Origin: a bacterium SCSIO 12741
Lineage (GTDB): Bacteria; Bacteroidota; Bacteroidia; Flavobacteriales_G; Salibacteraceae
Assembly (NCBI GenBank): GCA_024398055.1
Contig: CP073749.1
Span: 2,108,594-2,172,593 of the forward strand
Direction of reading: 5' to 3'
Length of the DNA stretch: 64,000 bases
Part shown: one piece after another, positions 1 to 8,601 of the stretch
Position numbering within the stretch: the first letter of the stretch is position 1
How the letters are laid out: each line of letters opens with the position of its first letter
Program-made: the position numbers and the translations under genes
Notes under the pieces: model-generated
Databases searched by the model: none
The model's input: the letters and a program-made list of their open reading frames with translations, nothing else
What the model was told of the DNA's origin: nothing

Positions 1-358
1 GGCGGCATCGAATGGTAATTTCGATTTTACCTCCTGGATATACCCAGGCTCCGGCATCATCATCGTAGGTAGGATCTGGAAAGGTTTTTACGTACATCTC
101 ACAATCTGGAAGATCGTCGTCACACTCTCCACATTTAAAGCGCTCCTTGGCACGTTCAAGGGCAATGGCTTTTGCTTTTTCGATAGCCACGTTTTTCATG
201 CTATCGGTTTCCGGGCCATAAATCAAAACGCGAACTCGGTTCAGAATAACCTTGGTGGTTTTCTCCTTGTTGCATTGAATGGTGGTGATGGCCTGTGCCT
301 CGGAGAAGCCCAAAAGGCATAGCATGGCCATGACCAAAAGAAATCTTGGATTAATCAT
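1..358 (-). CDS. secreted protein of unknown function, 3' part outside the window
   Basis: The frame stays open from an ATG at 358 leftwards to the window edge, giving 119 residues without a stop. The N-terminus (MINPRFLLVMAMLCLLGFSEAQA) is a clear Sec signal peptide with cleavage after AQA. The mature part has a Lys/Glu/Ala-rich stretch and at least five cysteines, including a CGEC pair near residue 77, so disulfides or metal binding are possible. No family recognised. It reads away from the terminator at 579-612 and is probably its own transcription unit. The C-terminus, and so any sorting tail, is not visible. Confidence 0.7.
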   Translation of the reverse strand, partial: MINPRFLLVMAMLCLLGFSEAQAITTIQCNKEKTTKVILNRVRVLIYGPETDSMKNVAIEKAKAIALERAKERFKCGECDDDLPDCEMYVKTFPDPTYDDDAGAWVYPGGKIEITIRCR

Positions 359-681
359 TGAATTATAGTTTAGTATAAGTGCCTACTGGATAGAGGGTTT
401 CGGCATTCCCTTGGCTACCAAACGATCCCCGATGCTAAACAAAAGTTGGGGTTGAAAATCATTGCCGAAATCTGGTGTCGCTCAATAGTCAGGATAAAAC
501 TATAATGGGTTCTGAATAAGGTCAAACGTAATTTTACGTGTTTTAAATCAGGTAGTTATACCTGTTGTTGCACGGCGCAAAAAAAACAGGCGCACAATCT
601 GCACGCCTGTTTCTTCCCGGTGAATCCGGGATTGGGTTATGATGAGCACCCATGGAGCAATAGCTCCTCAATAGAACGTCT
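359..681. other. intergenic region with a terminator
   Basis: This 323-base stretch holds the upstream region of the partial secreted gene at the left edge and the terminator at 579-612. A second small hairpin (CCCGG-TGAAT-CCGGG) lies at 616-630. No convincing coding frame and no TAnnTTTG box was found. Confidence 0.5.
579..612 (-). terminator. Rho-independent terminator of the 682-1077 gene
   Basis: Read on the minus strand, a 9-bp stem AAACAGGCG/CGCCTGTTT with an 11-base loop runs into a run of eight T. It lies about 70 bases after the stop codon at 682. Confidence 0.8.
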
Positions 682-1077
682 TTACATCCACTTGGCCAGA
701 AAGCGGCGGAAGTCTTGTTTTAATTCGTTGTACACCTTGTGGAAGCCTTCCATGTTGTCACGCATGGCTCCATGGTCTTCAAAGTGAACGTGATCTACCG
801 CAACGGGATGTTCTTTGGCAAATTCTGCCAATTCGTGTTCCTTCATTTTGATGCCGTGTAAGAACTCATCAATGTTTTGATTTTGAACAATAAACTGATT
901 CTGAAAATGCTCCACCTCACGAAGGAAGTCGTGGTCGGTATTCTTGGCGGTTACTTCTTCCAATCGGTTTTGCAGAAAGATTAATTCATCTTTACAAAAC
1001 TTGAGTTCTCGATTCCACATTTCATGTTCGAAATGAAGGTCTCCGATATATATGTTTTTCTTAACTGCAGTTTTCAT
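682..1077 (-). CDS. small cytoplasmic coiled-coil protein, unknown function
   Basis: A 131-residue protein with no signal peptide or membrane segment. It is strongly charged, rich in Glu, Lys, His and Phe, with heptad-like helices from about residue 18 to 85 and a histidine-rich stretch (HPVAVDHVHFEDH) near residues 90-102. This suggests an all-helical, possibly dimeric cytoplasmic protein. No family recognised. It is monocistronic: a strong terminator follows and a long non-coding region precedes it. An exact -7-type box (TAAATTTG on the minus strand, 1231-1238) lies about 155 bases upstream, without a clear -33 partner. Confidence 0.65.
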   Translation of the reverse strand: MKTAVKKNIYIGDLHFEHEMWNRELKFCKDELIFLQNRLEEVTAKNTDHDFLREVEHFQNQFIVQNQNIDEFLHGIKMKEHELAEFAKEHPVAVDHVHFEDHGAMRDNMEGFHKVYNELKQDFRRFLAKWM

Positions 1078-1492
1078 GATGTGTTTTTTTAAATGGATTT
1101 TTTAGCAATAAATGGACTATTAAAAAAAGGGTGGTTAGGCTGGTTTTAGCAGCTGCCCGATCGCTCAGGCTTCGTTGTCAATCGCTGATTATATATGGCT
1201 TTCATGACTTTGAATTGAACTTTGTATACCCAAATTTACGAGGTATTGGCTTCAGGAAATATGACTTCTGTCAGGATGGATAACGATTGATGTTGGCTTC
1301 CTGAATTAGGAGAAAATCAGGCCGATGACCTAGCTCCGTAACCCTGGAAGAGCCAAGCGCAAATCGGCCTGCAGAAGGGGTTAAATCACCTTCCTTTTCC
1401 TACAAGATAGATAGCCTGTTGTTGGATCTCAATATGGACTTAGAAAGAAGTGGGCTTAGCTTAGGATTTGGTCAGATTTCCCAAGAATTTGG
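1078..1492. other. long intergenic region with a stem-forming inverted repeat
   Basis: This 415-base stretch lies between the coiled-coil gene and the membrane glycosyltransferase gene, both on the minus strand. It holds the inverted repeat at 1318-1371 and one possible minus-strand promoter box (1231-1238). No protein-coding frame is convincing. Confidence 0.5.
1318..1371 (-). other. 9-bp inverted repeat, structured RNA or terminator
   Basis: CAGGCCGAT (1318-1326) and ATCGGCCTG (1363-1371) are perfect inverted repeats around a 36-base loop. The loop itself holds a GCTC/GAGC helix (1333-1336 with 1350-1353). On the minus strand the stem is followed by ATTTTCT, so it may end transcription of the glycosyltransferase gene. 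The large structured loop is unusual for a plain terminator. Confidence 0.5.
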
Positions 1493-2926
1493 TTATTGTC
1501 CCGACCGGCGATAAAGTCGGTTGCCCGTATTTGAATATTCCTTGATCAATTGCACTTCTCGAGGAAGTCCAACGGTGTCTCCTGGAATGACGTAAAAATA
1601 GTTTTGCTTAGCCGATAAGCCATCGCGATTGAAGGGAGAAGTAATGGCTTCAGGATCGGCTACACGGTAGAAGTTTAGGGAGGGTTCAAATAGCCAGGTG
1701 ATTCCAACATGTAAAGGAACAGGATCGTTGTATTGAGTCTGAAGTTCCTTAAAGGATTGGTAGACTTCCCGACTGTTCTCTTCGTACTTCCATTCCCGAG
1801 CCGAATGGGTATTTACCTGTAATGCAAAATTGAAAATCAAGCCGAACGCGATGATGACCGGTGGCCATTCTACAAGACGCTTAAACCGCTCGGGTAGAAC
1901 CGGCAGCACTTCATCCAAAAACAAGGCAATGAAGTAAAAGAAAAGGGGGTAGAAGTACAAAGCCGTTCGAAAACTCAATAGATTTCGGTCAAACAGGGCT
2001 GCTCCTACTACTTGCAGCAGCACGGTAAGAATCAGCCCGAGACTCACGAATGGAAACCAGAATTCTTTTCCCGTTTTAGCTTTTTTCAAATTCCAGATAG
2101 ACCAGGCACCGCCAACAAAAAACAAAAGGACCACGGTATACATAATGAGGTGTATCCAAAAGAGATCGACACCATCCGGAAAGATCATCAAAGCCAAGCT
2201 GAATACCGTTTGATAGACAAAGCTTTCTTTGGGACCGAAAAGGGTACCTGAAGAAATTAAAAACCTGAGTGGCTCATATAAGGTTAGAACCAGAGTGACC
2301 AAAAAGCCGAGAAGAGACCGGACAATCCATTTGTCCTTTTTTATCCACCCCCAAAGGAATAAGCAGCCGCCCAGGGGCAAATACAAATAGAGCAAAGTAA
2401 AGCTGGCCTCAATGGAAAGGAATGAGGCACCCAAGGCAATTATTAGGTGCTTCTTCTGAAGGTGGATCAGGTAAGCTCGCAGGTAATATAAGGCCGGAAG
2501 CAAAAAGGCCAACGATAGCCCGTAGCCTCTGGCCAAAGCGAAAAACTCCACCAGGTAGTGAATGCCGGTAAGGGCTACAAATAGAAAAATTCCATGGTAG
2601 CGATTACGTAACGATTGAGCCAGCTTAACTGCATACACGAGGTAAATGGCAAATCCGATCACATTGGGTATTCGAACCACCCAATCATCCACCCCAAAAA
2701 GGGATGAAAAGAACTTCATGCCCAGGGTATTCAGAATATGGTTGTTGGGCAATATGTTGCCCGTATTGTAACTGAATATTTCCAGATAGGAACGGTGAAC
2801 GTACCGCAGAAAACTAAAGGCCTCGTCGTGGGTAATAGGAATGGCGAAAAGCCGAATAATCACATAGGTCAATAAAGCCACACTGGCTGAGTAGTAAAAC
2901 CAATTTGCAACTTTACTGGGTGTCAT
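1493..2926 (-). CDS. GT-C type integral membrane glycosyltransferase (PMT/ArnT-like)
   Basis: A 477-residue protein with about ten hydrophobic segments and a short charged C-terminal tail. The acidic pair D34-E35 in ITHDEAF, right after the first membrane segment, and the NNHILNTL stretch at 61-68 match the first external loop of GT-C enzymes, where the DE pair binds the metal or activates the acceptor. Such enzymes move a sugar from a polyprenyl-phosphate carrier to a lipid or protein on the outer face of the inner membrane; donor and acceptor cannot be read here. It starts nine bases after the pheT stop, so the two are likely cotranscribed although unrelated. The exact subfamily is uncertain. 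Confidence 0.7.
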   Translation of the reverse strand: MTPSKVANWFYYSASVALLTYVIIRLFAIPITHDEAFSFLRYVHRSYLEIFSYNTGNILPNNHILNTLGMKFFSSLFGVDDWVVRIPNVIGFAIYLVYAVKLAQSLRNRYHGIFLFVALTGIHYLVEFFALARGYGLSLAFLLPALYYLRAYLIHLQKKHLIIALGASFLSIEASFTLLYLYLPLGGCLFLWGWIKKDKWIVRSLLGFLVTLVLTLYEPLRFLISSGTLFGPKESFVYQTVFSLALMIFPDGVDLFWIHLIMYTVVLLFFVGGAWSIWNLKKAKTGKEFWFPFVSLGLILTVLLQVVGAALFDRNLLSFRTALYFYPLFFYFIALFLDEVLPVLPERFKRLVEWPPVIIAFGLIFNFALQVNTHSAREWKYEENSREVYQSFKELQTQYNDPVPLHVGITWLFEPSLNFYRVADPEAITSPFNRDGLSAKQNYFYVIPGDTVGLPREVQLIKEYSNTGNRLYRRSGQ

Positions 2927-2935
2927 TAGATTCGG

Positions 2936-5383
2936 TTAGAGCTCCCCTGAACGCAACTTCACCTGAAGTTCGTGTACCAATCGACCGTAAATTTTCTTGA
3001 TCGCTTTGTCTACGACCTTATCGGTAAGCGTTTTGTCGGCATCCCGGAATTCAAACCCAATGGCGTAGGATTTTTCATTCGGCTCCAATCCTTTACCCTG
3101 GTAAACGTCAAACAGAAATACCCGTTCGAGAATTTTACGCTCGGTTTTCCAGGCAATCTCTTCAATCTGAGCAAAGTCGATTTTACGATCTACCAATAGA
3201 GCTAAATCGCGTCTTACAGATGGAAATTTGGGAATGTCTTTGAACTTAACCGCTTTTTTGGCGGCATAGGCAAAGAGTACGTCCCAGTTAATATCAGCGT
3301 GATAGACGGGTTGTCTAATGTCAAATCGTTTTTGGAATTCGCTGGAAACTTCTCCGATTTTAACCAAGGATTTGCCTCCAATTCGAAACTCCAAACCAAA
3401 GTTGAAGAGGGGAGAGTCAAGCTCTTTGCCTTGAAGGGCGTTCTCAGAAATTCCAAGGCGTTGCAGCAGGGCCATAACCAGTCCTTTAAGCTGGTAGAAA
3501 TCCGTTTTACTTCCGTCGCTATTCCATTGCTCGCCGCGCGTTTTTCCACATTGGAACAAAGCCAGGTGGCTCACTTCTTCGCGTTGATCCGGATATTGAT
3601 GGTAGGTTTTACCAAATTCCACCAATCTCAAATCCTGCTCATTGCGGTTTTGGTTCCACTGAATGGCTTCCAACCCATTCATCACCATGGATTGGCGCAT
3701 TACGTTGAGGTCAGAACTCAGGGGATTAAGAATCTTTACGGAGTGATCCTTGTTCCAATCTCCTTCCCACTCGTAGTAGTCAGCTTTGGTCAAGGAGTTA
3801 GACATCATTTCAGAGAATCCGTTGGAGGCAAGGAAGTTGAGGGCCAATTGACGGGTAGCATTGGCATCCGGTCTTTGGTGATGGCCCATGGAAGTGCGCA
3901 TCTGTTGCGGATCTTCAATTTCGTTGTATCCGTATACCCGAAGGATTTCTTCAATCACATCAATTTCACGGGTAACATCCACCTTAAAAGCAGGAACTTT
4001 CAAATCCAAACCGACAGATGAAGACTGAGTAATCTCAATCTCCAGATCCTTAAGAATGTGTTGGATCATATCCCGATCGATCTCTTTTCCAATCAGGCGA
4101 TCAACATTGGCATACCAAAGCTGGACTTCAAAGCCAGATTGAGGTTCAGGGTAAAGATCGGTGGTAAGCGATACTGATTCAGCACCGGCAATCTCTTGGA
4201 TCAATGCGGCGGCACGCTCAGCGGCAAAAACCGTAATTTCTGGATCAATTCCACGCTCAAAACGGAAGGATGCATCTGTATTTAGTCCGTGTCTCTTCGC
4301 TGTTTTTCTTACCCAAACCGGATTGAAATAAGCGGATTCGAGAAATACATTCTTGGTTTCTTCAGTCACTCCGCTGGTAAGGCCACCAAATACTCCAGCA
4401 ATGCACATTCCCTCATCGTCGTTGCAAATCATGAGGTCTCGAGCATCCAGTTTGCGCTCCACTTCATCCAGGGTAACAAATGGAGTGCCCTCTTCGAGTG
4501 GCTGTACCACCACTTTTTTGCTCGTGATTTTGTCCGCATCAAAAGCGTGCAGAGGTTGACCCAATTCGTGCAATACGAAATTGGTGATATCAACCACGTT
4601 GTTGATAGGATTCAATCCAATGGCCAGAAGACGTTTTTGTAACCAATCCGGAGACGGTCCAACTTTTACCCCTTCCAGGTAGATACCAGCATATCGGGGA
4701 CAAGCCTGGCTGTTTTTAATTTCGATTGAAATGGGGTTTTCTCCACTTCTTTCCAGGGCCGGAACCGTAGGAAGAGAAAGGGGACCGTGTTCTACTGAAA
4801 ACCGGTTAAAAACGGTAGCCAAATCACGAGCCACACCGTAATGAGACATGGCGTCTGCCCGGTTTGGCGTTAACCCAATTTCGAAAACGTAATCCGTTTT
4901 AAGTTCAAAGTACTCGGCGGCTGGCATTCCTACAGGAGCGTCGTCCTTCAATACCATGATACCGTCGTGCGATTCACCCAGTCCAATTTCATCTTCGGCA
5001 CAAATCATACCCTGGGAAACTTCTCCCCGAATCTTGGACTTTTTTATTTTAAAAGAATCTCCGTCTGGCGTAAAGAGTTCAGTGCCCACCAAGGCCACAA
5101 TAACCTTTTGTCCTTTGTCTACATTGGGTGCTCCACAAACGATGGGAAGAGGTTCGCTACCCACTTCTACCAGCACTTGAGTAAGGCTCAATTTGTCGGC
5201 ATTGGGGTGCTGTTGTTTGTCAACGACTTCACCAACAACGAGGCCTTGCAGCCCTCCACGGATTTCATCCACTTGCTCAATGCCTTCTACTTCCAGTCCG
5301 CAATTGGTCAGCAAATCACCTGTTTTTTCAGGGCTTTCGGTAAAGGAAAGATACTGCTGAAGCCAGTTGTAAGAGATCTTCAT
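2936..5383 (-). CDS. pheT: phenylalanine--tRNA ligase beta subunit
   Basis: An 815-residue protein of usual length for PheT, which pairs with PheS to charge tRNA-Phe in the cytoplasm. In order: N-terminal helix, tRNA-binding OB-fold (about 42-150, with VVGEVVDKQQHPNADKL), B3/4 editing domain (about 210-390, with ASFRFERGID), B5 domain, catalytic-like core (about 490-690) and the anticodon-binding FDX-ACB domain (last 100 residues, with FPSVRRDLALLV). No pheS lies next to it, which is common in Bacteroidota. The ATG at 5383 lies about 20 bases downstream of an exact promoter box. The membrane glycosyltransferase follows directly. Confidence 0.97.
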   Translation of the reverse strand: MKISYNWLQQYLSFTESPEKTGDLLTNCGLEVEGIEQVDEIRGGLQGLVVGEVVDKQQHPNADKLSLTQVLVEVGSEPLPIVCGAPNVDKGQKVIVALVGTELFTPDGDSFKIKKSKIRGEVSQGMICAEDEIGLGESHDGIMVLKDDAPVGMPAAEYFELKTDYVFEIGLTPNRADAMSHYGVARDLATVFNRFSVEHGPLSLPTVPALERSGENPISIEIKNSQACPRYAGIYLEGVKVGPSPDWLQKRLLAIGLNPINNVVDITNFVLHELGQPLHAFDADKITSKKVVVQPLEEGTPFVTLDEVERKLDARDLMICNDDEGMCIAGVFGGLTSGVTEETKNVFLESAYFNPVWVRKTAKRHGLNTDASFRFERGIDPEITVFAAERAAALIQEIAGAESVSLTTDLYPEPQSGFEVQLWYANVDRLIGKEIDRDMIQHILKDLEIEITQSSSVGLDLKVPAFKVDVTREIDVIEEILRVYGYNEIEDPQQMRTSMGHHQRPDANATRQLALNFLASNGFSEMMSNSLTKADYYEWEGDWNKDHSVKILNPLSSDLNVMRQSMVMNGLEAIQWNQNRNEQDLRLVEFGKTYHQYPDQREEVSHLALFQCGKTRGEQWNSDGSKTDFYQLKGLVMALLQRLGISENALQGKELDSPLFNFGLEFRIGGKSLVKIGEVSSEFQKRFDIRQPVYHADINWDVLFAYAAKKAVKFKDIPKFPSVRRDLALLVDRKIDFAQIEEIAWKTERKILERVFLFDVYQGKGLEPNEKSYAIGFEFRDADKTLTDKVVDKAIKKIYGRLVHELQVKLRSGEL

Positions 5384-5403
5384 GTTTCGATAATTAGAAG
5401 CCG

Positions 5404-5432
5404 CAAAAGTAAAGAAATAACCATGTATTCAA
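5404..5432 (-). promoter_or_regulatory. pheT promoter (Bacteroidota type)
   Basis: On the minus strand TTG (5432-5430) lies 18 bases before TACTTTTG (5411-5404), an exact match to the TAnnTTTG -7 box. A start near 5397 would give a leader of about 14 bases. Confidence 0.65.
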
Positions 5433-5446
5433 GAGTTGATAAAGGC

Positions 5447-5474
5447 TTGAGTAGAAGGAAAAACATTAATTTCG
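5447..5474 (+). promoter_or_regulatory. promoter of the glycine-betaine-type binding protein gene
   Basis: TTG (5447-5449), a 17-base spacer and TAATTTCG (5467-5474, one mismatch to TAnnTTTG). It is divergent from the pheT promoter; the two -33 elements lie only about 15 bases apart. Confidence 0.5.
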
Positions 5475-5505
5475 CTTACCTGAAAAAGAACTTGTTAGTC
5501 GCATC

Positions 5506-6363
5506 ATGAAAAAAGCCATATACCTCGCCATCAGCCTAAGCGTTTTGATCTCCCTAATTTGGGGCTGTAGCAGCCCTAAACCTTCGGCCATTGTTCTTGG
5601 GAATGAACAGTGGGCAGTGAGTCGCGCCCTGGCCTATATGACCAAAGCCGTATTAGAAGAAAAGGGCTTCAACGTTGAGATTAAAGATGAGGGAATCCAG
5701 AATATTTACCGCGGCGTTAATCAGTCGAAGATTGATGTTTTTATGGACGCCTGGCAATCTGGTCACGACGTTTACCTGTTTGAAAACAACCAAATGGAAG
5801 ATTTGGGACCCGTTTTTCAAGGTTGTCGTTTTGGTTTAGCGGTACCTAATTATTACCCCATTGATTCCATTTCACACTTGCTTGCTGATAGTTCTGTTTT
5901 TGGCAACGTTATGTACGGCGTGAAAAAAGATGCCGGGGTTATGATTGCTTCTCAAACAGCTTTGAATGGCTATGGATTGGACCCCAGAATTGTGGAAATG
6001 GAAGAGGATGAGTTGATGAAACAACTGCAATTGATGATTGATCAAAAGCAAAACTTCGTTACCGCAGCCTGGACGCCACACTGGAAAATGAAATTTTACG
6101 ACCTCAAGTTTTTGACCGATACTACCCATGTTTTTGATGAAACGGATCAAATTCATGCAGTGGCACGTCCTGGTTTTGAGAAAGACCAGCCCCGAGCGGC
6201 TGAAATCATTCGCAACATCTCCTTGACCGATGAGCAGATCACGGAATTGTTGATCCTTACCAAGGATGCCAGTACGCCAGAAGATTTAGGAAGAATTACC
6301 CGAGGATGGGTAAAGGACAACCAGGATTTGGTGAAATCCTGGACCGCAAATAGCGGATCTTAG
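5506..6363 (+). CDS. glycine betaine/proline-type ABC transporter substrate-binding lipoprotein (OpuAC family)
   Basis: A 285-residue protein with a lipoprotein signal ending IWGC (Cys21) and an OpuAC-like fold: NEQWAVSRALAYM near the start, VFMDAWQSGHD at about 78-88 and FVTAAWTPHWKMKF at about 183-196. The tryptophans in these motifs are where OpuAC/ProX proteins cage the quaternary ammonium group. The likely role is capture of a compatible solute for import. No ATPase or permease gene is nearby, so it is an orphan here. Its stop overlaps the convergent recG stop by four bases. The ligand (betaine, choline, proline betaine) cannot be decided. Confidence 0.85.
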   Translation: MKKAIYLAISLSVLISLIWGCSSPKPSAIVLGNEQWAVSRALAYMTKAVLEEKGFNVEIKDEGIQNIYRGVNQSKIDVFMDAWQSGHDVYLFENNQMEDLGPVFQGCRFGLAVPNYYPIDSISHLLADSSVFGNVMYGVKKDAGVMIASQTALNGYGLDPRIVEMEEDELMKQLQLMIDQKQNFVTAAWTPHWKMKFYDLKFLTDTTHVFDETDQIHAVARPGFEKDQPRAAEIIRNISLTDEQITELLILTKDASTPEDLGRITRGWVKDNQDLVKSWTANSGS

Positions 6364-8459
6364 CTGATCCGGCTCCAATTGGGGTGTTCGCGAATAAATT
6401 GCTTGAAGGCTTCTGCAATTTGCCTATTCGCTGGATCGGATAAGTCAGGATCTTTTTGAAGGAGTTGGTTAGCCGAATGTCGAGCTTGAATCAGCCAACT
6501 TTGATCTTTGGCCAAATCAGCAATCTTTAAATCCAATACTCCACTTTGTTGAGTGCCCATAATATCCCCTGGACCTCTTAATCTCAAATCTTCCTCCGCT
6601 ACCACAAATCCATCGGTGGTAGATGTCATCACCTCCATCCGTTTATCACTATCGGCTGAAAGTTTGTCTCCTGTCATCAGAATACAATAAGACTGATCAT
6701 TTCCCCGACCAACGCGACCTCGTAGCTGATGGAGTTGAGATAGGCCAAATCGCTCAGCACTTTCAATGACCATCACACTGGCATTGGGAACGTTAATTCC
6801 AACCTCAATAACCGTTGTGGCGATCAAAATATGGGCCTTCCCTTCTGAAAAGCGCTCCATCTCATAATCCTTGTCCGCTGGTTTCATTTTTCCATGTACC
6901 ACGGCTACCTGATATTGCGGTCGTGGAAAGGCACGGCTTACACTTTCAAATCCATCCATCAAGTCTTTGTAGTCCAGTTTTTCAGACTCCTTGATTAAAG
7001 GATAAACGATGTATACCTGACGACCTCGGTCAATTTCGCTGCGTAGAAACTGAAATACATTAAGCCTGGCCCGATCGGTGCGATGGATGGTTTTTACTGG
7101 TTTTCGGCCAGGGGGTAATTCATCAATTACGGAAACATCCAGGTCTCCATAGAGCGTCATGGCCAGTGTTCTTGGAATGGGAGTAGCCGTCATCACCAAT
7201 AAGTGAGGAGGGCGGGTATTCTTTTTCCAAAGCTTTGCTCGCTGGGCCACGCCAAAGCGGTGCTGTTCGTCAATGATGGCCAGTCCCAGGTTTTTGAATT
7301 GTACCCGATCTTCTATGAGTGCGTGGGTGCCAATGAGTAGGGCGATTTTTCCGTCGAGGGCTTCTTGCAGAATGAATTTGCGCTGGGCTGTTTTGGTAGA
7401 TCCTGTGAGTATGGCAACGGAAATGTCCATGCCCTGGAGCAACTCGGTAATGCCTTCGAAATGCTGGTTGGCCAAGATTTCTGTTGGAGCCATTATAACG
7501 GATTGGTAACCATTGTCCAGAGCCATTAAAACGGTCATAAGGGCGACCATCGTTTTTCCACTTCCCACATCTCCTTGAAGCAGACGGTTCATGTGTTGCC
7601 CCTTGCCTAAATCCTGCCTGATTTCCCGGAGCACTTTCTTTTGGGCACCCGTCAATTCAAAAGGCAGTTTGTTTTGGTAAAACTCATTGAAATTGTCTCC
7701 AATTACTTTGAATGGGAAGCCGAGAAATTTCTTTTTATGGGCCAGTTGAGTGCGCAGCAGTTGGAGCTGGATAAAAAAGAATTCATCAAATTTTAGCCGA
7801 GCCTGGGCCTTTTGGAGCCATTCCTGCGAATCTGGAAAGTGCAAGTGCCGAATGGCTTGTTTCCGAGGAATAAAGGTGTATCGTTCCCTGATTTCTTGGG
7901 ATAACGTTTCTGGGATAACGCTATACACTTGCTCGAGCAAAGCCCGCTGTAGTTTTTCAATACCACGGCTATTTAAACCTCGACCCGTCAGTTTTTCTGT
8001 GGTGGAATACACCGGCTGGAGTTGGGCATTGATCATCTTGGGAGCTTCGCTTACAAGGGTGATTTCCGGGTGCGCGATGTTGATTCTTCCTTTGAAAAAA
8101 TTGGGCTTGCCAAATACGATAAAATCAACGCCTGGCTTTAAGGACGATTGGATAAATCGTCCGCCTTGAAACCAGATTAAATCAATGGATCCTGTTTTGT
8201 CAAAAAATTCAGCGACCAAACGTTTCTGGCGAGGCTTACCCACATTTTCCACCCGACCGATGCGACCCTTCATTTGAATGAAGGAATGGTCTGGACCAAT
8301 TTCTCGGGCCGTGTAGTACCTCGATCGATCTACGTACCGAAACGGGTAGTACTGCAAGAGATCTCCAAAGGTGTGAATACCCAATTCTTTTTTGAGCAGC
8401 TCACCCCGTTTGGGGCCTACTCCTTTGAGGTATTCTATGGAGGTTGCCAGCAAATTCAC
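6360..8459 (-). CDS. recG: ATP-dependent DNA helicase RecG
   Basis: About 699 residues, normal RecG length. RecG remodels stalled replication forks and branch-migrates Holliday junctions. Visible parts: N-terminal wedge/OB domain (up to about 250, with DLIWFQGG), Walker A (GDVGSGKT), DEQH box (IIDEQHRFG), TATPIPRTLA, and C-terminal helicase motifs (VIEVGINVPNA, QLRGRVGRG). The frame could open at a TTG at 8477, but that TTG is part of the promoter -7 box. The GTG at 8459 gives the typical RecG beginning NLLATSIEYLKGVGPKR and is chosen. It is convergent with the binding-lipoprotein gene. Confidence 0.95.
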   Translation of the reverse strand: MNLLATSIEYLKGVGPKRGELLKKELGIHTFGDLLQYYPFRYVDRSRYYTAREIGPDHSFIQMKGRIGRVENVGKPRQKRLVAEFFDKTGSIDLIWFQGGRFIQSSLKPGVDFIVFGKPNFFKGRINIAHPEITLVSEAPKMINAQLQPVYSTTEKLTGRGLNSRGIEKLQRALLEQVYSVIPETLSQEIRERYTFIPRKQAIRHLHFPDSQEWLQKAQARLKFDEFFFIQLQLLRTQLAHKKKFLGFPFKVIGDNFNEFYQNKLPFELTGAQKKVLREIRQDLGKGQHMNRLLQGDVGSGKTMVALMTVLMALDNGYQSVIMAPTEILANQHFEGITELLQGMDISVAILTGSTKTAQRKFILQEALDGKIALLIGTHALIEDRVQFKNLGLAIIDEQHRFGVAQRAKLWKKNTRPPHLLVMTATPIPRTLAMTLYGDLDVSVIDELPPGRKPVKTIHRTDRARLNVFQFLRSEIDRGRQVYIVYPLIKESEKLDYKDLMDGFESVSRAFPRPQYQVAVVHGKMKPADKDYEMERFSEGKAHILIATTVIEVGINVPNASVMVIESAERFGLSQLHQLRGRVGRGNDQSYCILMTGDKLSADSDKRMEVMTSTTDGFVVAEEDLRLRGPGDIMGTQQSGVLDLKIADLAKDQSWLIQARHSANQLLQKDPDLSDPANRQIAEAFKQFIREHPNWSRIS

Positions 8460-8474
8460 CGTTGCAGTTTGCTG

Positions 8475-8509
8475 CAAAAATAAGGGTCACTGGCTTTGTG
8501 TAATTCAAA
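8475..8509 (-). promoter_or_regulatory. recG promoter
   Basis: On the minus strand TTTG (8509-8506), a 23-base spacer and TATTTTTG (8482-8475), exact to TAnnTTTG. It places the transcript start near 8468 and rules out the TTG at 8477 as start codon. Confidence 0.6.
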
Positions 8510-8542
8510 GAACAGAAAAGTGATTCACAAGAAAATGAAAAT

Positions 8543-8577
8543 AAAAAGAGGCCGACCCCGTAGGATCAAGCCCCTTC
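8543..8577 (-). terminator. Rho-independent terminator of P1
   Basis: On the minus strand AAGGGGC pairs with GCCTCTT (one G-U), with an inner GATCC/GGGTC helix, followed by a T run. It lies about 25 bases after the stop of the 8602-13503 gene. Confidence 0.7.
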
Positions 8578-8601
8578 CTTTCTGCTACGAAATAGTCGTG
8601 G

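Noticed and set aside
3299-4021. Long plus-strand frame inside pheT
   Set aside because: It is antisense to a fully convincing pheT and shows no family motif.
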